DNA of 64,000 bases. It comes from CAZWRV01 sp964636325 (GTDB taxonomy: Bacteria > Verrucomicrobiota > Lentisphaeria > Victivallales > GWF2-50-93). The position numbers and the translations under genes are program-made. The DNA lies in contig CAZWRV010000029.1 of NCBI GenBank assembly GCA_964636325.1, positions 1-64,000 on the forward strand. The letters run 5' to 3'. Shown in pieces: positions 16,482-25,493 of the stretch (positions within the stretch are counted from its first letter, which is position 1; each line of letters starts with the position of its first letter). Below the pieces are notes generated by a model. The model had not been told where the DNA came from. It saw nothing but the letters and a program-made list of their open reading frames with translations, and did no database searches.

Positions 16482-17729
16482 ATGAGCGCATTTATCCCAC
16501 CGCCCGGAACTTCAGACATATTGCCGGACAGGATTTCCTGCTGGCGCAGGATGGAGGATGCCGTCCACACCGTATTCCCGCTCTACGGATACGGCGAGAT
16601 CCGCACCCCCGTCCTCGAATATACGGAGATATTCACGCACGGGATAGGCAACGAGACGGATCTGGTAAGGAAGGAGATGTATACTTTCGAGGACAGGGGC
16701 GGCAGGAGCCTCACGATGCGTCCGGAAGGGACTGCCGGAGTGATCAGAGCGCTCGCAGGCACGGACGTCCTCAACGGAATCGAGAAAAGGGTATACTACA
16801 TCGGACCGATGTTCAGGGGCGAGCGCCCTGCGGCCGGACGGAGAAGGCAGTTCCACCAGATCGGCGTCGAAAACGCAGGCCGCGTGTCGCCCAGGCTCGA
16901 CGCTGAATGCATCTGCATGCTTTTCCATCTTCTGGACTATCTGGGCGTCAAGGGGGCCGACCTGCTGATAAGCACCAGGGCGTCGCACGAGGACAGGAAG
17001 CCTGCCGAGGCCGTCCTCAAGGAATATTTCTCCAGCAGGCTGCAGGAGATGTGCGACGACTGCAGGGACAGGTTCGGCAGGAACGTATGGAGGATTCTGG
17101 ACTGCAAGGTGGAGCAGTGCAGGAACGTGGTCGCATCCTGTCCCGACCTGCTGGCGTCGTTCGGCTCCGCGAGCAGGGAATATTTAGCGGAAACTCTTTC
17201 ATGCCTCGACGCGGCAGGAGTGAAATACACCGTCGATCCGCGTCTTGTCCGCGGCCTCGACTACTACGTCCATACCGTATTCGAGGTCGTCCATCCCGAC
17301 GTCGGCGCCCAGAGCGCGCTGGCCGGAGGCGGACGCTACGAGATGCACCTCCCCGGACTCAAGAAGCCGGTGGTGGGCATAGGCTTCGCAATAGGCATGG
17401 AAAGGCTGCTCATGGCGGGTGTTGAGGCCGGAACCCCCCGGCAGAAGTCGCAGTGCACTGTTTATCTCGCCGGACTGGGGCGCAAGGCCGTCGAGGCCAA
17501 CATGATCCTCGCCCAGGCGCTCCGGAGGAAAGGCATTTCCTCGGTGGCGGAAGTCGAGGAGAAAAGCCTCAAGGCCCTTCTGAGGACAGCGGACCGCCTC
17601 GCTGCGAAGTTCGCAGCCATAAGGGGCGATGACGAGCTTGCCAAAAATACCGTCCTCCTGAAAAACATGGCCGACGGCTCGCAGAAGGAACTGCCGCTGG
17701 AAAAGCTTGCCGATGAGCTTCTGCTGTGA
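16482..17729 (+). CDS. hisS: Histidyl-tRNA synthetase
   Basis: A 415-residue class II aminoacyl-tRNA synthetase that charges tRNA-His. Motif 1 region PPGTSDILPDRISCWRRMEDAV, motif 2 YYIGPMFRGERPAAGRRRQFHQIGVE, the histidine-specific LVRGLDYYVHTVFEV and motif 3 GIGFAIGMERLLM are all present, followed by the anticodon-binding domain (about 320-415). The ATG at 16482 fits the family N-terminus; another in-frame ATG at 16443 would add 13 non-conserved residues. Neither has a convincing ribosome site. Its 3' end converges with the MlaA-hydrolase gene. Confidence 0.95.
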   Translation: MSAFIPPPGTSDILPDRISCWRRMEDAVHTVFPLYGYGEIRTPVLEYTEIFTHGIGNETDLVRKEMYTFEDRGGRSLTMRPEGTAGVIRALAGTDVLNGIEKRVYYIGPMFRGERPAAGRRRQFHQIGVENAGRVSPRLDAECICMLFHLLDYLGVKGADLLISTRASHEDRKPAEAVLKEYFSSRLQEMCDDCRDRFGRNVWRILDCKVEQCRNVVASCPDLLASFGSASREYLAETLSCLDAAGVKYTVDPRLVRGLDYYVHTVFEVVHPDVGAQSALAGGGRYEMHLPGLKKPVVGIGFAIGMERLLMAGVEAGTPRQKSQCTVYLAGLGRKAVEANMILAQALRRKGISSVAEVEEKSLKALLRTADRLAAKFAAIRGDDELAKNTVLLKNMADGSQKELPLEKLADELLL

Positions 17730-17762
17730 GCAGTGAGCAGATGACGAATCACTGACTGTTGA

Positions 17763-20150
17763 TTACTTCCCGTTCCCGTCCGCGAGTTCCCCGAGGCGTT
17801 CCTGCAGCTTCTTGAGGTAAAGGTTGCCGAGGTGGCCTCCGAGGTTGAAGAAGGTGCATCTCTCCCCCATGGTTTCCTTCAGCCATATCCTGTCCTCGTC
17901 GCTTTCCAGGAAGTCGTTTGACGAATGCAGGACGAAGACGTTCTTGCCGTTTCTGAGGTAGTCGCCTATGGGCCGCAGTCCTGCGTCCGAGTTCAGCTTC
18001 TCCGCCGTCAGATCGCAATTCCTCTTCCCTGCATAGTATCTGACCAGATATTTGTTGACGAAGTCGGTGAATGTGAGGTTGTTGACCTTCCTGTAGAAGT
18101 CGACCCGGTTGCCCCAGGTGCACTGGCCGCAGACATCCTTGAACGGGTTGCTGTCCGTCCTGGCGATGTCGAGGGCCATTTCGTTCATGGCCAGCTTGAA
18201 CGTATAGGCGATGAGCACCTGGGCCTCCGTTTCGTTGAACGGCAGATCGCAGTGGGCGAAGGGTGTCTTGTCCTCGTCCGCATTCTCCTTCTTTTCCGGC
18301 CTTTCCGCTTCCGCGCCGCTGTCGGCCTGCGCCTGGGGATCGGACGAGACGGGGACGGGATGAAATTCAATTGTCGACGGGTTTCCGGCTGCCCCGATCG
18401 GCAATGCTGCGGTCTGAGCCGGAAGAGCGTCTTCGAACGGCTTGTATTTCTCGTTGGATATGTTAAGAAACTTCTTGGCGGCGACTACGCCGCGTTCGAA
18501 CACCTTGTCGGACGGCCATTGCTTCCAGGCCCGGCCGTAATCGTCGATCCTGCTCATCGCATAGAAGAGGTCGACAGGCGGATTCACCGCCACGATGCGG
18601 TCCAAGCCGATTTTTGCCTCCTTGCTCTCCTTCGATCCGATCAGCAGCGCGTGGAGTCCCCCCAGCGAATAGCCGAGCAGAATCTTGCGCTTGAATTCAA
18701 GCCCCTTGTTGTCCTTCAAATCGGCGATTATTGCGGCGATCGCGCGGCGCGCGTCCTCGGCGTCCTCGGGCGCATAGCCCGGCACGTCAACCGTGGCCGC
18801 GGTCTCCATGAATTCCCAGTTCATCGGGCTGCATAGCACTACCACGGTGAAGCCCCGGTCGTAGACAATCTCCCCGATCGCCGTGGCGTCGTAGCTGCTG
18901 TAATGGGAGCCGAGGCCGGGAATCACAAACGCAAGCGGGGCGTCGTCGCCGTCCTGATACCAAATCTTGTAGGGCATCTCGGGCTTGCCTTCCACGACCT
19001 CCACCGACCTTATCCAGCCCGTGTTGTAGAAGTCGCTGTTCCACAGGGACTTGTCCACCCACATGCTGCTCTTGTCGTTCTGGATGTCGAACATGCTGAT
19101 CCTCAGCGTGTCGATGCTGGGGCCCTGCGATTTCAGGCCCGAGACGACGACGTCCTCGAGCGCAGGCGGTGTCGGCGGGGGGGCAGGCTGGGGCGCCTTG
19201 TCCTCGGCCGCGAGCATCGCCTGGTATTCCTCCATCTTAGCCTTCCGGTCAAGATCGTGTATCTTCACATATCTTTCGGCGGCATACAGCCTCTTGAGCA
19301 GTTCGTATGGATCCCTGTTGGCGCGCATGAAGGTGTCGAATTCCCGGTAGCGCGCCGTGCCCTCGTTCAACATGGTGAACGCCTGTCCGCCGGTTATGTA
19401 GCTCTTGGGGTCCAGTCCGTAGTCGAATATCTTGCCTATGCCGTCGCGGACGTTGCTGGGGCCGATGCCGGGGATGTGCAGGCATGGGCCGGGGCCGATC
19501 CCCCACACGGCGAAAGCCTGCCCGAAGTCCTCGTCCTGCTCCTCGATGTCGAACCAGGCCTTGGCCGGGTCGTAGAAGCCCGCCACTCCGAGCGTCACGT
19601 TGATCAGGAAGCGGGAGAAGTCGAGGCCCGCATACTTGAACTTCGCCTGAAGCATCGCGCTGACCGTGCGCTTGGGGAAGGCGACGTTGTTCGTGCAGCG
19701 GTTTATGCATTCCACTCCGTGGCGGGGGACGATAGACCCCCAGAGGATGATGATGGGCTGGAAGAAGTATTTGAGCGTAAACTTGTTTATGTAGTAGCAG
19801 CTGCGGTTGACACCTTCGATAGGGTCGTCGCCGCCGAACTCATCCGTGAAGTCCGGGAAGTTAACGTCGCCCGCCATGGAGACGGCCTGGCCGTCCGCAG
19901 GATTTTCCGCGACGGCGGGCTCATGCCTGCCCTGTGCTCCCCCGGGAGAATCCTTCTTCGGATCCTCTGCCGGCGCCGCGTCCGCCCCCAGGACGGGCTC
20001 TTCCGCCTTTACGGGCCGTTCTTCCGCTCCGGCCGCGTCTCCGGCCCGGCCGCCGACGCTTGAGCATCCGGCGCAGCATAAGCATATAAAGAGCGCGGGA
20101 ATCACGCCCAGCATGAAGGCGCATGCGGATTGTCCGGAAAATAATTTCAT
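17763..20150 (-). CDS. MlaA (VacJ)-alpha/beta hydrolase fusion lipoprotein
   Basis: A 795-residue lipoprotein. The signal peptide ends in LCCAGC, so Cys29 is the likely lipidated residue. Residues about 103-330 match MlaA: DPIEGVNRSCYYINKFTLKYFFQPI, RFLINVTLGVAGFYDPAKAWFDIEEQDEDFGQAFAVWGIGPGPCLHIPGIGPSNVRDGIG. MlaA forms an outer-membrane ring that removes misplaced phospholipids from the outer leaflet. A Pro-rich linker (near 345) leads to an alpha/beta hydrolase with nucleophile motif GYSLGG (Ser495), HSSND (Asp746) and GGHLG (His773), a plausible complete triad. MlaA proteins are usually near 250 residues and free-standing, so the fusion is unusual. A phospholipase or esterase activity is inferred. 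It is divergent from a lysophospholipid-recycling fusion gene. Confidence 0.85.
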   Translation of the reverse strand: MKLFSGQSACAFMLGVIPALFICLCCAGCSSVGGRAGDAAGAEERPVKAEEPVLGADAAPAEDPKKDSPGGAQGRHEPAVAENPADGQAVSMAGDVNFPDFTDEFGGDDPIEGVNRSCYYINKFTLKYFFQPIIILWGSIVPRHGVECINRCTNNVAFPKRTVSAMLQAKFKYAGLDFSRFLINVTLGVAGFYDPAKAWFDIEEQDEDFGQAFAVWGIGPGPCLHIPGIGPSNVRDGIGKIFDYGLDPKSYITGGQAFTMLNEGTARYREFDTFMRANRDPYELLKRLYAAERYVKIHDLDRKAKMEEYQAMLAAEDKAPQPAPPPTPPALEDVVVSGLKSQGPSIDTLRISMFDIQNDKSSMWVDKSLWNSDFYNTGWIRSVEVVEGKPEMPYKIWYQDGDDAPLAFVIPGLGSHYSSYDATAIGEIVYDRGFTVVVLCSPMNWEFMETAATVDVPGYAPEDAEDARRAIAAIIADLKDNKGLEFKRKILLGYSLGGLHALLIGSKESKEAKIGLDRIVAVNPPVDLFYAMSRIDDYGRAWKQWPSDKVFERGVVAAKKFLNISNEKYKPFEDALPAQTAALPIGAAGNPSTIEFHPVPVSSDPQAQADSGAEAERPEKKENADEDKTPFAHCDLPFNETEAQVLIAYTFKLAMNEMALDIARTDSNPFKDVCGQCTWGNRVDFYRKVNNLTFTDFVNKYLVRYYAGKRNCDLTAEKLNSDAGLRPIGDYLRNGKNVFVLHSSNDFLESDEDRIWLKETMGERCTFFNLGGHLGNLYLKKLQERLGELADGNGK

Positions 20151-20237
20151 CGGGGGGATGACAGCCTATGGCGTTTGAATAAAAATTACCGGGCATATAA
20201 CTTACCGGATACAAACAAGAAATCAAGTGCTGGAAAC

Positions 20238-23200
20238 ATGAGCTACATATTCCTGCTGATGGCGTCCTTTACAGGAGCCTTCGCCCTGGGCTTCACGAAG
20301 TTTTTCGGCATGACATACCTTTCGGCCGAAATATACGGTCCGGCCTCCAAGTCATGGGTCATCCAGGCGGTGGGCTCGCTGATGACTTTCGGACCCACGC
20401 TCGCGTATGTGGTGGCCGGCCCGCTTGCGGCCTCCTCCAGGAAATGGAAGGTGATGCTTCTTGGGACGGCTTGCGCGGCATCCGCGGTCATGCTCGCTTC
20501 CGCTTTGTCGGGGAGCTCCGTCGCGGCCGTCTGGGCCGGACTCTTCGCCGTCGGCTTCTCCATGGGCATATTCAGCGCGGGCAAGATGTCCTCGGCCCCG
20601 CTGGAGGCTGAAAAGGGCGTCCTTTCGATATTCGCGGTGAACGCGGGGCTCTCGGTCGCGTTTCTCGGAGGGATTCTTTCCGGCTCGTATTTCGGGACGC
20701 TGGCCTACGAGCAGATCCGGTATGTCGGAGCCGCAGTCTGCGGATGCCTCTTCCTGCTGACCGCGGCGCTTGCGCTGCCCTGCCGCTACAAGGACGAGGA
20801 GAACAATCCCTTCTCCGAGTCGCTCGGCAGGCTGGGAGCGGAGACGATGTCGCTTCTGCTCAAGTTCCCGCACTACCTGCTTTCGAGCCCCCTGCTGTGG
20901 GCGGTCGCCGGCGCCACCGCCCTGGCCATCACCGCCTTTGCCGAGTCGGAAGGGCTTGGCAGCGCCGCGGCCTGCAGCCTCATGTCCCTTTATGCGGCGC
21001 TGGGAACCATCATCGGGAACCTCGCGTCGCCGGCCATGGCGTCCCGCCGCTTCGTCTGGGCCTTCGTCCTCTGCGCGGCCATGACCGCGATGGTGGCGGG
21101 CATGCCGCTTCCCGTCCTTATATGCCTTAAGGCCGGTATGGCATCCTCGTCGACCTACTATGTCGTCGCGGGGTATCTCGTGGTGATGGGCGTGTTCTTC
21201 GGGGCCGCCACAAACCTGGTCGACTCGGAACTCCTCCGCCTTGTCAGGCTGATCGGCAGGGAAGGGGAGGGCGCCGCCCTGCAGAGCGCGATGATCTCTC
21301 TGCTCTCCTTCCTGGTCGGAGGAACGATAGGCGTCTGCATCTTCTGCGGCTGGCTCGGCCCCGTCACGCAGTTCCTTATACTCGGCCTTCTCGCCGCCGC
21401 CGCCGCGTCCGGATTCCTGCTTCTCGCACTGCTGTCCCACGAACTGGATCCGGCGCTGAGGGTGATCGTAAGGAACGGCGCAATGGCCATGCTGTCAATA
21501 AGATACAAGGTGAAGATCGAGGGGCTTGCCCGGCTTCCCACGCCGGCCAGGAACCTGCTCATCCTCCCGAACCACCCGGCCGAGATGGATCCGGTCATCC
21601 TTACCGTCTGGCTCTGGTCCCGATGCGCGCCACGGCCTGTAGTGACCGAGGCGTTCTTCAACGACAGGATCCTCGGATCCATCATCAGGCTCACCGGCGC
21701 CTTCGGCATTCCGGACATGGAGGCGGGGGTCAGCCGATACAAGACGCTGAGGATTGAGAGGGCCATATCCGCCGCCATCGACGCCCTGCGCAAGGGCGAC
21801 AACGTGCTCATGTATCCGTCCGGCCGCCTCGCCACCTCCGGCTACGAGCTTCTCGGCGCCGCCTCCGGAGTCTCGCGCATCCTACGCGCCGCGCCGGAGG
21901 CCCGTGTCGTCATGGTAAGGACAAGGGGGCTGCGCGGAAGCTCCTTCTCGAAGGCCTTGACCGGCGGCGCGACTCCCGATTTCGTGAAGGCCGCCAAGGA
22001 TGGCTTCTTCGCAGCCATCCGCAACCTGGTCTTCCTGACCCCGAAGCGCCATGTCAGAATAACGGTTGAAGTCCCGGCGGATTTCCCAAGGGACGCCGGC
22101 CCGCTCGAGATAAACCAGTATCTCGAGAAGTTCTACAACGCCGAGGGAGAGGAGCCGCTCAGCCTGGTGCCGCTGGACTTCTGGACAGGCGCCTCCCCGG
22201 CATCCTCGTCAGATTCCGGCGGAGCCGCTCCTACGGACATCTCTAAGGTCGAACCGAAGACCGCCGAGGCCGTCCGCCGCCTGCTTTCCGCGAAGCTTGA
22301 AATTCCGCTTGAAAAACTGCGGACGGAGGCGAAGCTCGCGGAGGACCTTGGCATCGACTCCCTCAAGAAGGCTGAAATACTGGTCCTGCTCGAGACGGAA
22401 TTCTTCGCCTCGAACATAGAGCTCGCTTCGCTCAGGACGGTCGCGGACGTGATACTCGCCGCTTCGGGCGCGATGGAGTCCGGCGCCGCGGCGGACGTGG
22501 CAACTCCCCCGGACTGGCTCGACGACGCCGGACGCCCGCCTGTCCTGGCTCCGGAAGGCAGCACTCTCCAGGAGGCGTTCCTTCTCTGCTGCGACAGGAT
22601 GGGCAATGTTCCCGCGATGGCCGACGACATCAGGGGCGTCGTCAGATGGCGCCACCTCAAGACCTCGGCGCTGGCAATCGCCGAAGTCTTCCGGAAGCTC
22701 CCGGGCGAAAAGCTCGGGATCATGGCACCGGCCTCGGTCGGCGCCAGCGTATGCACCATCGCCGCGCTCCTCGCCGGCAAGGTGCCGGTCATGATGAACT
22801 GGACCGTCGGCCGCAGGAACATGGAGGCCGCCGCGAAGCTCGCAGGTGTCGAGAAAGTCGTCACTTCTGGCGCCTTCCTCGACAAGCTCGTCGTCGCGGA
22901 TTTCGGAGAGGTGGAGTCGAAGCTTGTCTTCGTGGAGGAGCTCAGGGGCCAGATCGGCCTTCCGGAAAGGCTTTCAGCCGCGCTGCAGGCCAGAAGGTGC
23001 GCGGCGCGGCTCATGGACGAGCTGGGCCTGGAGGGTGTCCGCCCCGACGACCCGGCCGTCGTAATTTTCACCAGCGGTTCCGAGTCCGCGCCGAAAGGGG
23101 TTCCGCTCTCCCACCGGAACATCCTGGCCAACCTCAGGGCCTCCGCCCGGGAGATGCGCTTCGCCCCCGACGACGTGCTGCTGGCGATACTGCCTCCATT

Positions 23201-24092
23201 CCACTCTTTCGGATTCACTGCGTGCACGATATTCCCACTGGTGGGCGGCCTGAAGGTAGCATATTATCCTAACCCCACCGACGGCGGAAAGGTCGCCCAG
23301 GCCTGCCGTAAGTGGCGAGGCACGACCTTCCTCGGAACCCCCACTTTCGCGGCGTCCGCGCTCAAGGCCCCGAAGGATTCGCTGCGGACGCTCCGCCGGA
23401 TCATCGTGGGCGCAGAGAAGGCCCCCGAGTCGCTCTTCAGGACCGTCGAAGCGCTCGGCATAGGCGCACAACTGCTAGAAGGCTATGGCATTACGGAGTG
23501 CTCTCCCATACTCACCCTCAACCGAGCGGGCGAAAAGCCCGAGGGAGTCGGAAGGCCCCTGCCCGGAGTGGAACTTATTGTTGTCGACCTCGACACACGC
23601 AAGCCTCTGCCGGCCGGACAGCGCGGCCTCGTCCTCGCGCGCGGCGAAAGCATCTTCTCCGGATACCTCGGCGGAAAGCCCGACCCCTTCCTCGAAGTCG
23701 ACGGCAGGAAATGGTATTCCACCGGAGACCTGGGCTGGCTGGCCCCCTCCGGCGCGCTGGTCCTCGCCGGCCGCCTCAAGCGCTTCGTCAAGGTCGGCGG
23801 TGAAATGGTCAGCCTCCCAGCCATCGAGGAGGAACTTTCCAAGAAATGGCCCGCCGGCGAGGAAGGCCCGAACATCGCGGTAACGGCCGTCGAAAAGGAC
23901 GGCGCACGCCCCGAACTGATTCTCTTTACGTCGTCGGACGTCTCCAAGGATGCCGCGAACGACGCCCTCGCCGCCGGCGGATTCAGCAACATCTACCGCA
24001 TCGCCAGGGTCGTCCGGATGGACGCCCTCCCGCTCCTCGGCTCAGGGAAGACGGACTATCAGAGGCTCTTGAGGGAGGCTAAAGGCGCATAG
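20238..24092 (+). CDS. MFS (LplT-like)-PlsC-ACP-AMP ligase fusion (Aas-like)
   Basis: A 1284-residue inner-membrane protein in four parts. Residues 1 to about 415: twelve-helix MFS transporter resembling lysophospholipid flippase LplT. About 430-640: PlsC-type acyltransferase with the HxxxxD box in NHPAEMDP (His446). About 670-750: acyl carrier protein with DLGIDSLKK (Ser708 as phosphopantetheine site). About 780-1284: acyl-ACP synthetase/AMP ligase with FTSGSESAPKG (from 944), GYGITECSP and STGDLGW (near 1161). LplT-Aas proteins import lysophospholipids and re-acylate them; a built-in ACP is unusual and would carry the activated acyl chain. ATG at 20238 starts the first helix; a TTG at 20175 is also in frame. 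Divergent from the MlaA-hydrolase gene. Confidence 0.9.
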   Translation: MSYIFLLMASFTGAFALGFTKFFGMTYLSAEIYGPASKSWVIQAVGSLMTFGPTLAYVVAGPLAASSRKWKVMLLGTACAASAVMLASALSGSSVAAVWAGLFAVGFSMGIFSAGKMSSAPLEAEKGVLSIFAVNAGLSVAFLGGILSGSYFGTLAYEQIRYVGAAVCGCLFLLTAALALPCRYKDEENNPFSESLGRLGAETMSLLLKFPHYLLSSPLLWAVAGATALAITAFAESEGLGSAAACSLMSLYAALGTIIGNLASPAMASRRFVWAFVLCAAMTAMVAGMPLPVLICLKAGMASSSTYYVVAGYLVVMGVFFGAATNLVDSELLRLVRLIGREGEGAALQSAMISLLSFLVGGTIGVCIFCGWLGPVTQFLILGLLAAAAASGFLLLALLSHELDPALRVIVRNGAMAMLSIRYKVKIEGLARLPTPARNLLILPNHPAEMDPVILTVWLWSRCAPRPVVTEAFFNDRILGSIIRLTGAFGIPDMEAGVSRYKTLRIERAISAAIDALRKGDNVLMYPSGRLATSGYELLGAASGVSRILRAAPEARVVMVRTRGLRGSSFSKALTGGATPDFVKAAKDGFFAAIRNLVFLTPKRHVRITVEVPADFPRDAGPLEINQYLEKFYNAEGEEPLSLVPLDFWTGASPASSSDSGGAAPTDISKVEPKTAEAVRRLLSAKLEIPLEKLRTEAKLAEDLGIDSLKKAEILVLLETEFFASNIELASLRTVADVILAASGAMESGAAADVATPPDWLDDAGRPPVLAPEGSTLQEAFLLCCDRMGNVPAMADDIRGVVRWRHLKTSALAIAEVFRKLPGEKLGIMAPASVGASVCTIAALLAGKVPVMMNWTVGRRNMEAAAKLAGVEKVVTSGAFLDKLVVADFGEVESKLVFVEELRGQIGLPERLSAALQARRCAARLMDELGLEGVRPDDPAVVIFTSGSESAPKGVPLSHRNILANLRASAREMRFAPDDVLLAILPPFHSFGFTACTIFPLVGGLKVAYYPNPTDGGKVAQACRKWRGTTFLGTPTFAASALKAPKDSLRTLRRIIVGAEKAPESLFRTVEALGIGAQLLEGYGITECSPILTLNRAGEKPEGVGRPLPGVELIVVDLDTRKPLPAGQRGLVLARGESIFSGYLGGKPDPFLEVDGRKWYSTGDLGWLAPSGALVLAGRLKRFVKVGGEMVSLPAIEEELSKKWPAGEEGPNIAVTAVEKDGARPELILFTSSDVSKDAANDALAAGGFSNIYRIARVVRMDALPLLGSGKTDYQRLLREAKGA

Positions 24093-24107
24093 CTGACTTG
24101 CACTTGA

Positions 24108-24127
24108 CTGGCGTCACGTGACGCCAG
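24108..24127. promoter_or_regulatory. Perfect 20-bp palindrome
   Basis: CTGGCGTCACGTGACGCCAG is identical to its own reverse complement. It lies 15 bp past the stop of the lipid fusion gene and 60 bp before the next ATG. TATACT at 24136-24141 could be a -10 box, which would put the palindrome over the -35 area as an operator or activator site. There is no T run, so a simple terminator is less likely. Confidence 0.5.
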
Positions 24128-24186
24128 CTGGAAGATATACTTATTTAGCGTGAAAATGTAAATTTTTCAGCCTAAAGGAGGAACCG

Positions 24187-24540
24187 ATGAAAAAACTGCT
24201 CGTATGCCTGGCTGCCGCGTTGTCACTATGGGCGTGGGCCGCGAAATGCGAGGAGACAAAGGTCAGCTCGGAAGGCGACCTCGTCTGCATCAGCATCGCC
24301 GACGACTGCAGGCTCGACACCGACAGCTACTACTTCGTCTTCAACAGGCAGGAGCTTCTCTGCATCCAGGACGGCAAGGGGCCCCTTTCCGACGAGGAAT
24401 GGATCGTCTTCACGTTCAAGGTGAAAGGCGATGACGGCAAGAACGAAGTCTGCACCAGGAAGCTGGTAATAAGCAAGGGCAAGAGGACGGTGCTGATAAG
24501 GAAGATCGTCGCCGCTCTCTCGGCCAAGAAGGAAAGGTGA
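24187..24540 (+). CDS. Small exported protein, function unknown
   Basis: A 117-residue protein with a signal peptide (MKKLLVCLAAALSLWAWA, likely cut before KCEE). The mature part, about 98 residues, is predicted by eye to be mostly beta with an Arg/Lys-rich C-terminal helix and contains five Cys. AAAGGAGG precedes the ATG at a good distance, supporting the start. I do not recognise a family. It lies between the lipid fusion gene and a response regulator on the same strand, behind a perfect palindrome that may control it. Confidence 0.7.
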   Translation: MKKLLVCLAAALSLWAWAAKCEETKVSSEGDLVCISIADDCRLDTDSYYFVFNRQELLCIQDGKGPLSDEEWIVFTFKVKGDDGKNEVCTRKLVISKGKRTVLIRKIVAALSAKKER

Positions 24541-24763
24541 ATAAAAGGGCCGGATCTCATCCGCGGATTTTCAACGTTTTCCGCTTCTGGCACGTCATAT
24601 GCTAAAAACGCCGAGGAGCCTGGGACGGATGGCTGGGCGGATGGACGGTTAGACATAGGAACATGGACAACCCCCATTGATCCCTACCCCATCGCAAGAC
24701 GTCCAGAAGAGTCCGGCCACCCGTCCATGCTCCGCCAACAGTTGACCGGGGACAAGGTGCGCC

Positions 24764-25156
24764 ATGATACTCATCCTCGAGGACAATCCGGAAGTGGCGG
24801 CGATGATGGAAATGATCTTCTCGCACGTCTTCCACGACGAATGCCGCGTGACGCACAAGATAAAGGACGCGCTCATGTGCGCGTGCTGCGAGGATGTGAA
24901 GCTTATCATGAGCGACCTTGACCTGGGCGGTGGCGAATGCGCGCTGACCTTTCTCAGGAGGATAAGGCATCTCAAGCCGCATTCGCTTCCGCCAATCGTC
25001 GTGTTCACCGGGCTCGATCCGGACGAGCCCGACTATCGGGAGGCGGCGCGGCTCAGCGACAGCATATACCAGAAGGGGACCTTCTCCGCAGGTGAGATAT
25101 GCAGAACCCTCCACGACCTGCTGACCTCGCATGCGGCGGTATCGTCAGCCGCTTAG
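24764..25156 (+). CDS. Single-domain response regulator (receiver only)
   Basis: A 130-residue protein consisting of one receiver domain. Landmarks are the acidic pair in MILILEDNPE, the phospho-acceptor in LIMSDLDLGGG, the switch Thr in IVVFTGLD and Lys in IYQKGTFS. There is no output domain, as in CheY-like or phosphorelay intermediates. It could be a partner in a relay with the hybrid kinase-like protein at 5690-7738, but nothing in the sequence proves that. The 223-bp space before it (24541-24763) has only imperfect G/C-rich inverted repeats (for example 24636-24648 with 24721-24736). Confidence 0.8.
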   Translation: MILILEDNPEVAAMMEMIFSHVFHDECRVTHKIKDALMCACCEDVKLIMSDLDLGGGECALTFLRRIRHLKPHSLPPIVVFTGLDPDEPDYREAARLSDSIYQKGTFSAGEICRTLHDLLTSHAAVSSAA

Positions 25157-25160
25157 CTTT

Positions 25161-25248
25161 CAGATTTCATACGCTGCGTATCATCGGAGCGGCGGGAAGA
25201 TGGAAGAGCAGCGCTCTCCGATACGAACTTTCGCGCCATGAAATCTGG
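25161..25248. repeat. Hairpin element 1 with ATTTCAT/ATGAAAT ends
   Basis: CAGATTTCAT at 25161-25170 and ATGAAATCTG at 25239-25248 are perfect inverted ends of an 88-bp element. Inner segments GTATCATCGGAGCG and CGCTCTCCGATAC also pair with a bulge, so the whole unit could fold as one long hairpin. It begins right after the response regulator stop codon. Confidence 0.6.
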
Positions 25249-25301
25249 ATTAGGAATTCCTCCAAGGCCGGAATTTCGCGGAGCCTTGATCCATCCCCAA
25301 G

Positions 25302-25390
25302 TAAAATTTCATGGGACGTGCTCGGGATGGCGGCATCGGGCTTGTTCCTCCACTTGGAGACTTTGCGCTGTCGTGTGATATGAAATTTTA
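25302..25390. repeat. Hairpin element 2 with ATTTCAT/ATGAAAT ends
   Basis: TAAAATTTCAT at 25302-25312 pairs perfectly with ATGAAATTTTA at 25380-25390, bounding an 89-bp element. It shares spaced sequence with element 3 at a 97-bp offset (CCCCAAG before, ACTTTGC inside, CGTGTG near the end). The outermost pairs differ from elements 1 and 3 while remaining complementary. Confidence 0.65.
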
Positions 25391-25399
25391 GCCCCAAGC

Positions 25400-25486
25400 C
25401 AAATTTCATGGCTTGTGGATTGAGCAGCTGTGCCGGGATTGATCTTTCCCTCGGTAACTTTGCATTACCGTGTGGCATGAAATTTG
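25400..25486. repeat. Hairpin element 3 with ATTTCAT/ATGAAAT ends
   Basis: CAAATTTCATG at 25400-25410 and CATGAAATTTG at 25476-25486 are perfect inverted ends of an 87-bp element. It is a diverged tandem copy of element 2, with the same CCCCAAG leader (offset 97 bp) and the same ACTTTGC and CGTGTG segments. Confidence 0.65.
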
Positions 25487-25493
25487 AAAAGTT

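Noticed and set aside
18903..20063. 386-codon antisense frame opposite the MlaA fusion
   Set aside because: The reverse strand encodes a clear MlaA-hydrolase protein; this frame is Arg/Val/Gly-rich with no known motif.
24621..24736. GGATGG-rich segment as a fourth copy of the dispersed stem-loop
   Set aside because: It shares only the GGATGG flank words and has no CGCG stem or ATTNNT loop.
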